Source: Poronia punctata
Lineage: Eukaryota > Ascomycota > Sordariomycetes > Xylariales > Xylariaceae
NCBI GenBank assembly: GCA_022579005.1
Contig: MU401500.1
Location: 157,835 to 221,834 of the forward strand
Direction: 5' to 3'
Length of the DNA stretch: 64,000 bases
Numbering within the stretch: position 1 is the first letter of the stretch; each line of letters starts with the position of its first letter. Position numbers and translations under genes: made by a program. The notes under the pieces are model-generated. The model was not told the DNA's origin. It was given only the letters and a program-made list of their open reading frames with translations, and searched no databases. Shown one piece after another: positions 35,669-48,721 of this stretch.

Positions 35669-37128
35669 TGTAACAACTTGACGCAAGAATGAACAACAAA
35701 AATACGGCTGAAATATCTAACTTGGCTAAGAAACGAGAATGTATGGACAAGTCACAACAAAATATGCAGACAGAAGAAGTGGCAGACGCACTTAATAAGT
35801 GAGCGATTTATTTCTTACAGATGGACTGCTGAGTGTCGACGATGGATGAGATGTAAGCCTGTGCCGGTAGTCGCAAAGGGGGGGTTGTTATGTCCTGGCC
35901 CACCTGGTCGGTTCAGTTCGTGCTTCAGTCCTGCAGAAGGCCTTGAGACATGCAGACGGGTCATACCTTGGATGATCCTACATCTAGGCACATGATCTAT
36001 TATTATTAAAGTTATCACCATGAGCCTTTTCTCTCACTGTATGAAGCCATATTTACAACCTGTTAGACGAGAGCTACTTCGTATTATTAGACCTGAGCTT
36101 AGGCGACCCTGATGCAAAAGGTGTGACAATTCTGGTGTCTATCTGACTTTATGCGTTTTATTTGCACGTAGATAGATTGCAACATTGTTATTATATCCCT
36201 TTACGGAAAAGAGTTGCAACGTACACAGAGTAAGTAGTAAGCAACAACATTCCTCAAAACGGTTTACAGGAAGAGAAGGGAAATGCCGCATAACTTTTAT
36301 ACGTGAGGTACTACTTACTTGCTGCATGCAACCCATCATCCATCCATCCATCCATCCTCCGGATTACATCTGTATAGAATAAAGTAGACTAGCTCTTAAC
36401 CTAGGTTAGATAGTTTAAGTATGTAGTTGCTCGTCATTTCTTCTCATATCTCCGAATCTTCCTTTTGAGCTAGCTGAACCACATCGATAACACTTACATA
36501 CATACTCGTACATTTATTCTACATCGACTGTGGCATGACCTGCCCAATACGGAAATAAGGGGGGACTACATACATACGTAAAGAGTACTGGTTGATGAAG
36601 GCTTGGGAACTTCTGGAGAGCACTTGGCCGCAAAAGGGAAAAAGCAAAATGAGTAGAATCATGGTGTGGGAGACTTGATACATAATACAACTCGGGTTTG
36701 CTTTCTGAAACCGCAAAAGGGTATTGGTGGTGCTGTGACGGGAGTTTTTAAGCTACTTCCATACTAAATAATTGGCGGGGAATGTGAACAAATGCTGCCT
36801 CTCCTGTTTGGGAGAGCAATTGATTATAAACCTAATGCTCAGCATACCAAATTCATTGGCTGATATGTACTATGTGGACTGTTTCGGTGACGGGCGTGAT
36901 AATCGTCTGCTGGGCATCTTGGAAACATGGCGCGGATTAAAAACCGCATAATACACGTCGGCAGACATCGGACATTTGATGGTATTCTTCACATTGGCTG
37001 CTGTCATTCATAGTCTGCAGAGGCTGGAGTGGTAACGTGCAAATCCATCATTTGGTATTCCTTTTGTCCCCTCCAACGCCGAAACAGTGCAAAGCTAACT
37101 CCTGACCCCTTCATGATTCAACCAAAGT
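35669..37128. other. Intergenic region
   Basis: Upstream flank of the carbonic anhydrase gene and 3' flank of the eL8 gene. A short CATC repeat lies at about 36337-36357. No gene is supported. Confidence 0.5.
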
Positions 37129-38398
37129 TTAGATCTTGAGAGCATTATCGAAGGCCTTCTGCTTCTTCTCGATGCGCTTGTTGGCCTTCTCACCCATGAT
37201 ACCACCACCCCACGTCTTGCGGCTGGCCTCGGTGTTGCTCAGGTAGCCCTCCTTGATGGCGCTGATGAGCTTGGAGAGCTCAGTCTTATCCTCAGACCGA
37301 ACCTCAGTAAGAGCCAGAACAGCAGCGGTCTAGGTTATCCTTAGTTAGCAGCCGATTGCAGGATCAAGTAGAAGCATTGTAACAAACCTTCTTGTGAACG
37401 ACCGTTCCGAGTCTGGCCTTGCCCTTCACAATGGCGTAAGGGACACCGAACTTGCGGCAGAGAGCAGGCAGGAAGACGACCAGCTCGATAGGATCGACAT
37501 CGTTGGGAATCAAGACCAGGGAGGTCTTCTTGTTCTCAATGAGGCCGACAACGTGGTTGAGACCGTACTTGACAGTGTAGGGCTTCTTGCTGACATCCTC
37601 CTTCTTGCCACCCTCCTTAACGGCAGTGGCCTCCTTGACCAAACGCTCCTTCTTCTCTGCAAAGGGGTTAGTAAACCCCGCACCTCATAGTTCGGCAACA
37701 AAAGTCCAGCAGACACTTACCAGCCTTGGTCTCCGGTCGGTACTTGTTTAGGAGCTTGAAGAGCTGTAATGTAAAAGTTAGTACATGGTGGTTGTTGCCA
37801 AGGAAGCTTATTTTTTTCACGTACCTGAGCAGCAGTGTTACGGTCGAGGGTCGTCTGGAACTGGGCGATCGCAGGGGGGACCTTAAGGCGCTGGGCGAGA
37901 ACCTTGCGCTGGCGCTGGAGACGGACATACTCGGGCCACTTCACCATGCGCGAAAGGTTGCGCTTCGGCTGGATATCCTGGCCGATACCGAAGTTGCGGG
38001 TGCGCTTCTCGATAAGGGGGTTCTGCCGAACTTCATGTTAGCAGCCGGGAGACCAGAAAGACTAGAAGCGGATGGAGGGGTTACTTGCCTTGGGAGCCTT
38101 CTTGGAGCTCTTGCTGACCCCAAAGGGGGCCGGCGCGGCCTTCTTACCGGTAGTCTTGGGAGGCTATCATGGAGGAAGAAGAAATCAGCAAATGTGTTCC
38201 ATTGGCTGATATCTTGCTTGAACTCTAAAGAGACTGGTCATCCATGGCTTTTCAGCACACGGGAAGACCAGCTCAAGCCAATTCTTCACCTGCGTCCGAA
38301 GACACGAGGCGGAAATTGCAGATTGCAAAGCGCGAACGCTTGGGCATTCATCGTTACGATGTTGCCGTACGTCGAAAGGGCGTCCATTAGCTTACCAT
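37129..38398 (-). CDS. 60S ribosomal protein eL8 (L7a/L8 family)
   Basis: Six exons (38398-38396, 38163-38089, 38022-37825, 37763-37721, 37656-37388, 37329-37129) encode 262 residues. The first exon is just the ATG codon, followed by GTAAGC and a 232-nt intron; exon 2 opens [52 protein letters not shown] and [20 protein letters not shown] identify eL8 with its L7Ae RNA-binding core ([20 protein letters not shown]), ending in [16 protein letters not shown]. The intron after exon 2 has a GC donor (AAG|GCAAGT) with a normal CAG acceptor. Intron richness, especially next to the start codon, is usual for fungal ribosomal protein genes. The protein sits in the large subunit near the L1 stalk side. 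Confidence 0.96.
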
Positions 38399-38844
38399 GG
38401 TGAATGAGGTGGTCGGAGGTCGTGATGGGCGTTGGGCGGACCGAGTTGAGAGGTATGAGGAAGGAGAACTTTCTCAGAAGAGTTGCACATTTGGGGAAAT
38501 ACACTATTGTAATTTTGTGTGGGCTGGTAAATTGTCGGCAATCAAGCCCCATTTTACCAACTAGTCCCTATATGGACTAGCACACCGTGCCCCTCCAAGC
38601 GGATGTACCTGTGTACTTGCATACCCCACTGTATCAGAAGATATGCCTTCGGGCGTTTGCAAAGATGGTCCAGAGAAAAACAGTCATCGAACGAACTACC
38701 TTACGTGAAGAGTATATTATCTTTTTAATCCTCGTCGTTTCCGTTTAATCTCTATACAAGCAATAAGTGTCAGGGTAAACTATAAAAAGTGCAATATCAT
38801 TTCGATCGTCCAATTCTCGTCACTTATATAAACCGTGTCGCAAC
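38399..38844. promoter_or_regulatory. Shared divergent promoter of eL8 and CTU1
   Basis: Only 446 bp separate the start codons of two divergently transcribed translation-related genes. ACTATAAAAAG at about 38779 lies about 60 bp before the CTU1 ATG and looks like a TATA element. Co-regulation of the two genes is inferred from arrangement only. Confidence 0.5.
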
Positions 38845-40065
38845 ATGGCACCAGCACCTTGCGCAATCTGCAAGACGCAGCGGGCGCTTATCAAGCGACC
38901 TAAGAATCACCAAAAGCTTTGCAAGGGCTGTTTCATTCAAATATTTGAGGATGAGGTCCATCACACGATCACTTCCTCTCAGCTGTTCTTCCGTGGCGAA
39001 AAGGTAGCGATTGGTGCGTCAGGTGGCAAAGACTCGACGGTATTAGCTTCGGTGCTGAAAACTCTCAACGAAAGATATGACTATGGAGTTGATTTAATAC
39101 TCTTGAGCATCGACGAAGGGATCAAGGGCTATCGTGACGACTCTCTGGAGACGGTCAAGCGAAACGCGGTCCAGTACGATATGCCATTGAAAATAGTCGG
39201 ATACGACGAGCTTTATGGCTGGACAATGGACCAGGTTGTCGAGACAATCGGCAAGAAAGGTAATTGCACGTATTGTGGCGTGTTCCGTCGACAGGCACTC
39301 GACCGGGGAGCTAAGATGCTCGGTATCAAACATGTCGTGACCGGGCACAACGCTGATGACGTGGCCGAGACTGTTCTTATGAACTTGCTACGGGGGGATC
39401 TACCACGCCTATCACGAAGTACGAGCATTGTGACAGGTAGCAATGCAAGCGAAGTCAAAAGGAGCAAGCCTCTCAAGTACGCATATGAAAAGGAGATTGT
39501 GCTTTATGCGCACCACAAGAAGCTCGATTATTTCAGTACAGAATGCATTTACAGTCCCGAAGTTTTCCGTGGAAGCGCGAGAAGTCTTATAAAGAATCTG
39601 GAGCGGGTCCGGCCGAGTGCAATCCTAGATGTTGTTCGGAGCGGCGAAGATATGGCTAGGTTAGTGCCAGGCGCAATCCCGGATAATTGCGCTTGCAATG
39701 GGAAGGCATCCACAATACCGGCCACCGATGAAGATGAAAACGTGAGCGGGTGTGGCTCTGCGAATGGTAGGGCCGGTGGCGGAGACATGGCGGCCATGGA
39801 GAAGCAATTGAAAGCTAATGAAGCGGCCGAAGTGGCGGGGCTCGAAACCGAAATCAAGGTGTCGAACGCTCATGAGTCCAGCCATGTTCGTCCGGCCCCG
39901 GCCAAAATCGACCCTCCCAAGAACAACGCGAACCCGCAGCCCGTCGTCTCCAGGCAAAAGCTGGGTAACTGCGAAAAGTGTGGTTACATGTCAAGCCAGA
40001 GACTCTGTCAAGCTTGCATGCTATTAGAGGGATTAAACAAAAATAGGCCGGAGATAGTGATATAG
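38845..40065 (+). CDS. CTU1: Cytoplasmic tRNA 2-thiolation protein 1 (CTU1/NCS6)
   Basis: An intronless frame encodes 406 residues. The N-terminal zinc-binding pairs CAICKTQ and LCKGC are followed by the PP-loop [15 protein letters not shown] that binds [17 protein letters not shown] supplies the conserved catalytic-site cysteines and [20 protein letters not shown] is the family block. [14 protein letters not shown] follows, and the C-terminus has [17 protein letters not shown], the second zinc site. With CTU2 it adds sulfur at wobble U34 of cytosolic tRNAs for Lys, Glu and Gln, using Urm1 as carrier. A weakly conserved, Ala/Glu-rich stretch of about 80 residues separates the catalytic core from the C-terminal zinc site. 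The ATG is in good context and matches the family start MAPAPCAIC. Identification is strong. Confidence 0.96.
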   Translation: MAPAPCAICKTQRALIKRPKNHQKLCKGCFIQIFEDEVHHTITSSQLFFRGEKVAIGASGGKDSTVLASVLKTLNERYDYGVDLILLSIDEGIKGYRDDSLETVKRNAVQYDMPLKIVGYDELYGWTMDQVVETIGKKGNCTYCGVFRRQALDRGAKMLGIKHVVTGHNADDVAETVLMNLLRGDLPRLSRSTSIVTGSNASEVKRSKPLKYAYEKEIVLYAHHKKLDYFSTECIYSPEVFRGSARSLIKNLERVRPSAILDVVRSGEDMARLVPGAIPDNCACNGKASTIPATDEDENVSGCGSANGRAGGGDMAAMEKQLKANEAAEVAGLETEIKVSNAHESSHVRPAPAKIDPPKNNANPQPVVSRQKLGNCEKCGYMSSQRLCQACMLLEGLNKNRPEIVI

Positions 40066-41666
40066 AGGTGCTCGGAGCCGGTCTTTGTAGAATTTGCGGC
40101 ACATGTTCAGGGTTTTGACATGGACGATACCCATAACATTCATGCATTCAACAAAAGATATGTCTCATTGGCAGTGTATGTGATGGTTGTACAGGATATT
40201 GTTCATGGTATTGCCTTTCTCGTTTCTCGTTACGACATCCGCTTTTCGACCTAGTTGTTTCGCCTGTCAGTAGGCGAAGCATTTGTTGTATTCGTCATGT
40301 GAAGAAACATACCCTCCACGGATTATTTAGCTCGAATCCATCAGGTGCCGTAGCCGCGTCGCTTTGTCCCCGCAAGTAGCCAGTCAATCGTCGGTCTCGG
40401 TCCATCACTAAAAAGGTTTAATGTTAGTTGGAGTCAGCCGGTGAGCTTTTCGGGCCGTACTTTGCTGTGCGACATATTAGCATCCCATTAAGAAGATAAA
40501 TAGATTTGGTCATCATCTTACTCTATCCCATTGATCAAGAGACCGGCGTGGTCGCTTATTGCCGTTCGACCAGTGTCTGAGTTTTGATAAGCCGGCGCCA
40601 GTTATTCCAAACATCTACGCCTTATCAGTAATCCGTCGATATCGGTGCTGTCGTGTTTCGCGCTCACGGTAATAACGATCCCGTAAGGGATCAAGGCTTC
40701 GAACGGGACCGGCATTTTGGATTGATCGAGTCAGCAATTACCGGTACTGGGAGAGGTTGTCAGCTATTGGAGACATTTTATGGGAAGCAAAATTGGTAAG
40801 CTCACCAGTGCTGTCCTTCGGGCGGTGCTGAGATATCAAACCTAGCTGGGGAGAAGGTATCTCGAGGTATGCAATGGGAGGTCAATTGATTGAATCAGCT
40901 CCAAGGCGCAAAGCCAATCAGAGCAGGTTCGATGCGCAACCCACAGTTGGGTTGAAAGGTAGGTGGTCGAAGCTTTTGGTCCGTCGAGATGGATTATGTA
41001 ACTTATTAGGTAAGGTACCCTTTAGGTAGATATCTTGGCAGTAACAAATAATTGTAAATGGCATATGCATACACCCGGTTGTACCTAGATAGTCCGGGTC
41101 TGTTCGTTTTAGCGCTGGGCTTATTGTGGAGAGCTGGTGGTGGGTGACACCCTTTGACATTCAAGCCTCGCATACCCAGAATCGTCACCAAGTTGCTGAA
41201 GGTCGTCAGCTTCGAATACGAGAGTTGGTTTCCTAACCTTCGGTCCCGGTATATATTCTTAGTGAATGACGTGCCGATTTATACGCCACTCCATGGTCTC
41301 CCGCGAACACCCTGGATTATCCTCCACCCCGCACACGAACACGCGTTTTGCTCCTATCTCTTCACCAATCTGAGTGGCCCGGCTTCGGAATCCCGTGCAC
41401 ATATCGACAACTAATGTCTCTCGCGCCACATACAAAAGGCATTAACCCCACCGATACAGCCAGCCTAGGATTTCACGCATCCCATCCTGCGATTAAAACC
41501 GCCTGTGGAATGCGACCGTCATTGTAAATGAGGTGAAGCCACGGGCGCAAGCTGTCGACGGCTTGTGGGAATCGTCTATTTCCTGCAGCGCGCATCATTG
41601 ATCCATAGTCCAGCGGTCAACACACACTGGTACCCGAAACATTAATAAAAACCGATCGACGCGACA
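40066..41666. other. Intergenic region
   Basis: 3' flank of CTU1 and promoter of the acetyltransferase gene. No coding, RNA or repeat feature can be supported. Confidence 0.5.
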
Positions 41667-44600
41667 ATGGCAAACGCTCAGCTTATGGAGGAAGAATTGC
41701 AACAAAGCGTGGTGCTCTCCGAAGAGGACGCCGAATTCGAGGAAGACGAAGTCATGCGAGAGACTAGCATGGCTAATACCAACGTATCGTTAGAGCCAGA
41801 TGTGGAACAAGTCAATGGCGATGAAGACCAGCAAGATCATAGCGACATGGATGTGGATACCTATGATACCCTTCCATCTAAATCCAAAAAACGAGGGCGA
41901 CGAAACTCTATGCGTAATGATGGATCACTTGCCGTTGACGAAGACTCTGCAGCAGACTCTGGAAGTGAAGACGACGAGTTTCACGAAGATGATGGCGCCT
42001 TCGACATGGATGCTGAAGGAGAAGAGGAGGAAGGTGAAGACGGCCAGGATCTTCATATGAAAGAAGTCAGTGACTCGGGCGCAGTGAGCGACGCACAAGT
42101 TGAAGAGGACGTCGACGAGGCCGAGGGCGTTGGAGCCGTCAAAATAAAGCCAGGCGAGACCGATGACGACAGCGATGTCGTGTCGTCAGACAGCTCTGCC
42201 TCGGCCTTTAGCGATAATGACTCCATAGCAGAGTGGGATGAGGCAGCCGAAAACGACGACGACGGCGACGTTGACGAGGAGTCCGACACCGCCGAGCACC
42301 CAATATGCATTTTTTGTAAGAAGTCAACAGGAGACGACTTTACCGGGACTCCCACTGGGGATCTTGTATGCAAAGGTTGCGGCGAGTATGGTATGTACTT
42401 TCCTTTCGCCTGTTCTTTTTGCCGCCGTCATTGCTAAAGCATCATGAACTAGCACACTCTGAATGCGCGCGTGACGAGGAGGCATTTGATACCCACATCG
42501 GTAAGGACGCGTCTGGCTTCTGTCTCAGTGGCCCTCCATGACTAACACCTAGGCAGCAGCATCCAATTGGAAATGCCCCGAGTGCGCACCCGATGATCAA
42601 TCCGATTCTGGTTCTGGCTCGGACCAGGAGTCTGGCAACGTCAAAACTGATGCGGATGTCGAAGGAGGTGGGAATCTCTTGGGTGATGATGACATGGAAG
42701 GGGACGTATCCCCGACGTCCCAACGGGCCGCTGGCAAGACAGAGTCACACTCAATGTTCGACCAACTGAGGCTAGATGACGACCCCACAGAAGGACCTAG
42801 AGTGCTAAGAAAAAAGAGAAAGACATCAAGCGCAGAAGGTGGTGAGGTAGAGACGAGTCCGGGAGAGGATACCATGTCTTTGCGAAAGCGGCGGAAGAAT
42901 GCCTCGGATATGTCTAACCAAAGCGACGCAACACAGGACCGGGGCAGTGGAGAGAGATCGTCAGCTCGGCCACGTTCTGCGCGATCACTAAGGCTGAAAG
43001 TTTCCAACAATGAGGCCCCTTGTTCAATCGTCAAAAAGACACGTGGGGGGCTTACTCTGAGGATGCGAGTAAATTCTGACGAACTTGCACATATTCTATC
43101 GCGCAAACCAAAATTCGCCAGGAAGCGCTCCGGGGCGCGTTCCAGAGCTTCTCGTGTACGCAGAACCGCTTCCCGTGTACGCAGAACCGCTTCCCGAGGT
43201 ACTGCCGCAGCAGCCGTCGTGGCAGAAGCCTCGATAACTACGCCATTTTTCTCATCTACCTTCTCCCAGCCCTTTTATTCGTTCTACGACAAGGAGACGG
43301 ATGAATCGAAAGGGAAGCCGTACGGGGGTATCTTGACAGAAGAACAAGCAGATACCACCAAAACACTGCCTACAAAGGACGATCGCCGACGCTTCGATGA
43401 GGCCAAGCAAAAAGCCGAAGAGGAATGGAGGAATCGGCTCCTTGCTATGCAAGCCGAATCTGAGGTGCCGGTCAAGAAGTCGAAGAAGACGTCAGGCCCC
43501 GTTAGTCAGATCGAATGTATAGAATTTGGCGGCTGGGAGATCGACACCTGGTATGCAGCGCCCTACCCTGAAGAATACAGCCGTAACCGCGTGCTGTATA
43601 TATGCGAGTTCTGTCTAAAGTACATGAACTCTGATTATGTTGCTTGGAGACATAAGCTCAAATGCCCAGCCAAGCACCCGCCTGGGGACGAGATTTACCG
43701 CCATGGCTCCATCTCATTCTTCGAAGTCGACGGCCGAAAGAACCCTGTCTACTGCCAAAACCTCTGTCTCCTGGCAAAGCTCTTCCTCGGCTCAAAGACG
43801 CTCTACTACGACGTTGAGCCCTTCCTATTTTACGTCCTTTGCGAGTACGACGACCTTGGTTATCACTTCGTCGGGTACTTCTCCAAGGAGAAAAGGGCTA
43901 GCAGTCAAAATAATGTCAGCTGTATCCTCACTCTGCCCATTCACCAGCGGAAGGGATACGGCCACCTCTTGATCGACTTTTCGTACTTGCTGACGAGGGT
44001 CGAGGAGAAGAGCGGATCGCCGGAAAAACCGCTTTCGGACATGGGCCTGGTCTCGTACCGCAACTATTGGCGGCTGGTACTGTGCCGATACTTGGTCGAG
44101 CACGTGCCAGAGGACAAGTCGATTCAACAAGGTATCAGCATCCGCCAGATATCCGACGACACGGGCATGACGCCAGACGACGTAGTCTCAGCACTTGAAG
44201 CACTGCGGTTTCTCGTGAGAGACCCCGTCACTCATGTCTATGCCTTCCGTGTGGATCTGCCGTTCTGCCGTAAAGAGGTGGCGAAATGGGAGGCCAAGAA
44301 GTACGTGAAGTTGAACCCGCGAGCATTGACCTGGACACCCTATGTCATGGGACGAGGTAATGCGACCAATTTCGAGCTTGGTCCAGCCCTCAACACCATT
44401 GCCCCTCGCGAAGACGACGAAGAAGCGAAGCCTGTCGAGCTCATGGTTGAGAGTGCGGCGGTAACGCATGATTACGGCCGGGTGAGTAGCCCGGTACGAA
44501 AACATTCGCTACAAGATGTACAGTCCGTGCTTGAATCTACCGAGCCCAACGACGATGTTGCTGTAGGGCTAGCAGACCCGAATGCCAACGGTCTTATCAA

Positions 44601-45294
44601 GGAGAATGGGGGACTGTACCCGCCTGAACGGGCCGACAGCCGAGCACTTTCGGGCAATGATAGGACTAGCAATGACGAAAACGACTGGCGAAAGCAGTAC
44701 GATAACATTCCTATTAGCCGATTTCAAGTCTTCCCCCCAATGGGAAGACGGCCAGGTTTAGCTCGTGTCGGGTCCAGCATTGCAAGGCCAGTCGCGCTAC
44801 CACGTGCTTCTACTGTCCGTACGCCAGCACAAAGCCGGCCCCGAGGTCGCGGACGCCGACCGGCAGGTGGTGCTAGCGCTCGCAAGTCGGGGCAGAAGAA
44901 GAACACGACGGCAAAACGAAAGACGGGAGGGACCGGCCGAGGTCCCGGTCGCTGGCCTAAGGGGACCAAGAAGAGTGACTATGGTAATGCCACTAGCGGC
45001 CCCGGTCTGCCGCCAGCTTGGCTGGAAAAACAACGACTGGCAGCAGGGTCTATATCTGTGACTAATGCCGATGAGGATAAGGAAATGCACGATACCGTCC
45101 AAGTACAAGTTAATGAAACAAAGGGGAAGAAAGGGAAGCAAGTGGAAACAGTTTCCACCAGCTTCGAAGTCAAAAGCGATATCCTCGAAAGTGCCCCACT
45201 GCCGACCGGCTCTGTAAGCAACGGGTCTAAAGGCAACAACTCGGCTGGGGGTGATGATATTCAAGATGCTGACGCGCTGGGCGAGAAGGCATGA
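41667..45294 (+). CDS. MYST-family histone acetyltransferase, SAS3/Mst2 type, with PHD finger
   Basis: Three exons (41667-42390, 42453-42500, 42557-45294) encode 1169 residues. A long acidic N-terminus leads to a PHD-type zinc finger built from all three exons: [20 protein letters not shown] and WKCPECAP. A basic, Arg/Ser-rich tract follows. The MYST domain starts with its C2HC finger (CEFCLKYM, then WRHKLKC) near residue 607. It continues with [20 protein letters not shown], the catalytic Cys in [10 protein letters not shown], the acetyl-CoA loop [17 protein letters not shown] and the Glu in GSPEKPLSD. The C-terminal tail is disordered and carries [10 protein letters not shown] and [13 protein letters not shown]-hook-like motifs. 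It is expected to acetylate H3 (K14) in a NuA3-like complex. The third acceptor is a CAGCAG tandem, allowing one Ala more or less. Confidence 0.93.
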
Positions 45295-46234
45295 TATCCT
45301 TCCTCTTCGTTTCTTTTGGTGCTTTCTTAATACTAAACATTAATGCACATCCTTCGTGACTGGAAGGCCGGCGCATAAGGCGTAGAAGAATTAGATGGCG
45401 ATTTGCAAGCTTTGGGTGTGCTGTTGGGTGGCCATGGCGTTGATGGTTGCTAGGAGTATTACAACGACACCTAAGGTTAGAGGTTACTTAAATATACCAT
45501 GTTTTTCAAAACCAATTGTCGATTTGACAAGGTACCTACATCGGTAATAGGTTTCAATATGTAGTTTAGGTTGAAAGTGACCATTTGTACTTCATACGAT
45601 TACGTCCTAGATACGACAGTTACTAGACATGCTTTAAACCCAAAGATGTCTGTGTATAGATCTCGTAGGTATTGTGATGTTGAGACGACAACCCAACTGT
45701 GAGTGGGCAGTGGACATGACAAGCCCCTACCTAACCCTAGTAGTCTAACCTAGAGCTACGGAGGTTAGGCCGTCACCTGCATAAAAGTATCCTGAATGAA
45801 ACGCTAGGTATGAGCCGTCACCGCCCTGGCTAAAAGGCACCTGGGCTTCATGTTTCAGCCTTTCTTCGGTCCTGGCACGCTGGCACGCCGGGTACGAGCA
45901 CTCCATATCGAAATTGGACTAGATTAGCTCAGCTCAATTACCCCAGCCCCAGCCTATGCTAGTCTAGTGCCTCCGTGTCCTCTAAAGAATCTGGATAGCG
46001 TTACTCATCCCGACGTGTAGAATAAAAAGTATGCACACGTACGAGTACATAGATGCTTTTATCAGATTCACACCACAAATAGAAAGCGAATAATCAACTG
46101 TCTTTCCAGATCGGGTTTCCCTTACTTTTATACATTGGGGTCATTCTGCGCCGCACTAATATTACTATGACTGCCCTCGCTGGTTCGAGGTGACGATTAT
46201 ATCTTGGCATCAATTCATCGTTCCCAATATCGCC
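45295..46234. other. Intergenic region
   Basis: 3' flank of the acetyltransferase and promoter of the glutaminyl cyclase gene. No feature supported. Confidence 0.5.
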
Positions 46235-47458
46235 ATGTCTATAAAGTGCATCTCGCAGCTCTTACAGCTGTTTGCGCTTTTGTCATGTCTAGCATTGCCG
46301 GCGCTCGCCTACACTGAGCTTTCGGACCACTTCTTAAAACTGATACCTTCTGGCGGCGATGATTTCGACATTGAGAAGGGCAAGCTACTTGCGCCCATCT
46401 TGATTCCACGAGTGCCAGGCACACCGGGACAGGTAGCCGCACAAGAGCACTTTGTCAACTTTTTCCGCAAAGAACTGCCAGCCTGGAGCATCGAGTGGTT
46501 CAACTCTACTGGCAAGACCCCCGCCACCGGCGACCGTGAAATCCCGTTTCAGAATCTGCTTTTCAAGCGTGAGCCGCCGTGGGTGAAGGAAGGGCAGAGC
46601 AACTTGCTCACTCTCGTCGCACATTACGACAGCAAAATCGCCCCGGAGGGCTTTGTCGGGGCCACGGATAGTGCGGTCCCGTGCGCAGTCCTTATGCATG
46701 TGGCCCGAAGCATCGACCGCTTCGTTACGCAGATGCATGATGAGATGGATACCCTGGGCGAGGGCGGTACTCTCGCTATGGATATGGGTGTGCAGATCTT
46801 GCTATTGGACGGGGAGGAAGCCTTTGTGAAGTGGACAGCTACAGACTCTACCTATGGCTCCAGGTACGTCCATCCACTATTCCCCTTTAACTTCACCTTT
46901 GGATAAGTCGGAGTCGCCATCCCGATAGGGGTTTAGGACTACACTAACAACAGTCATATAAATAGGGCTCTGGCTGAACGATGGGAGAATACGTACTATG
47001 GCGTGGATTCTTACTATAGGAATCCCCTGGACCAGATCAGTCTTTTTGTGCTCTTGGACCTTCTCGGTGCCCCAGATCCCCACATACCATCGCCCTTCCT
47101 CACAACACATTGGGCATATCGCAAACTAGCCAACCTTGAACAGCGCATGAGAAAGCTGTCCTTATTAGAATCTAAGCCTACGAACCCGTTCTTCCCCGAT
47201 TCCGATAAGGAAGCGTCGAGGTTTGGCATAAACATGGTAGAGGACGACCACGTCCCCTTCATGTTCCGGGGTGTCCCGATATTACATCTGATTGCCTCGC
47301 CATTCCCGATTGTCTGGCACACGATGGAGGACGATGGCGAACATCTCGATATGCCCACGGTGCGCGACTGGGCACGTCTCATGACGGCCTTTACCCTGGA
47401 GTGGTTAGATATGATGGAGGTCGAGCCAAAGGACGACGCTCCTAACGGGTCAAACTAG
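46235..47458 (+). CDS. Secreted glutaminyl-peptide cyclotransferase (M28-like)
   Basis: Two exons (46235-46863, 46966-47458) encode 373 residues. The N-terminus has a signal peptide (LLQLFALLSCLALPALA) with a likely cut after ALA. The zinc-site signature of glutaminyl cyclases is present: TLVAHYDSK with GATDSAVPCAVLMHVA (Asp), LLLDGEEAF (Glu) and PFPIVWHTMEDD (His). DSTYGSRALAERWENT spans the intron. The enzyme converts N-terminal Gln or Glu to pyroglutamate in the secretory pathway, protecting secreted peptides. The ATG at 46235 is preferred because it places the signal peptide at the start. Length is normal for the family. Confidence 0.92.
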
Positions 47459-48721
47459 CGGTGTTAGAATACCTAGCTCGGTTGTATCTTTTATTAATCT
47501 AATGAGTGATATGAAAGGATTTGTTTAAATGATATCGGTGTTTGGAGTATTTGAAATAGTGTGTCTCTTGCGTACACTCACTCTCCTAAGTTAGTCGGTA
47601 GATACATGTATAAAGTCAGTTGGTAGTACGAAGAAATCAACTGGCATTGGAATACCTAAGTGGCTTATGCGGCTTGTTGGTTTGGATCTTGAAGCAAGGT
47701 GCAAACTGCGAGTCCTGCTTAGTCCTATTCTAGAGGGAATATATGAAAAAAATGTGCAGCCATTATTGGCCACTTTATGCTGCTATGCAAGTAGTCGCAA
47801 GATCCCTAGAGAACAAATCAATACTCCTTACGCAGAATCCCAGATCGCCACTCACAAACAGCTAATCTAAGGTCCATTGAAGGTTTCATAGTGTTCCCTC
47901 CTGGACAAGCAGTTTGCTTACTCACATACAATATAGGGGGCAATATAGGGGGCAATAGAAAAAGACCAGATGCATCGTCTGGTTCTAAAATACCAAACAT
48001 ACGAATACACTTACGCGGCTGGTGCCGGTCTACCTACACTCTGTAAAGCTATTGGTCCTCCTGAGTCCCTAGCTTGCTCGGCAAGGGGTGTTGTAACTTG
48101 TTGTAAGCATGCTTGCGCGTCCACGATGATCTTCAGCCACTCATGTGCATGCTTGTTGTCTGACATTGAAAATTTCCCGAGACTTATTACTAGGTAACCG
48201 GGCACGTTTGAACGTTACGTAGGTATCCAGTCTAACTCTCCAGCCCCCTTCTTCTACTACTCGTATGGTGGGTGAGCAGGTGTTAGGTGGTGAGCGTTCT
48301 GCGAATCCAAATAAAGGTGGGGCATAGCACGATTATATATTTGAGCATTGTCAAATGCGAGGTGAAGTCTTCGGGTTGGGTGAGTATGATTATCTACAGG
48401 GTAGCTTCTCCCTAGCCTACACGTATATCTCCCGCCACTTGGTTCATTTGGCCTTTCTACACGTAAGTTCTTCTTCCAAGACCTGAATTTGATATACTTG
48501 TACTACAAGTCTAACCTTGGAAGTATGTAAATGACCGTCTCACATGTTCCTTACTGCCCGGGGCTTGGTGATTGGCATATTCCAAGGTCAAGCACGTTGT
48601 ATTCAAGTTTTTAGAGTATTTCTCACTTAGTCAGGATTTGACGTTTTCCAACACCTGCAGTTTAAGTTTATGTACATACGGGCTGGCGTGCTCAAAGGCT
48701 AATCAAGCTGTGGTACACATA
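47459..48721. other. Intergenic region left of the MITE-like element
   Basis: No gene is supported. The sequence includes two adjacent copies of CAATATAGGGGG at about 47930-47955. Confidence 0.5.

Noticed and set aside
38164..38395. C/D snoRNA in the long first intron of the eL8 gene
   Set aside because: Partial ATGA and CTGA words exist, but no terminal stem or correctly spaced C and D boxes could be formed.
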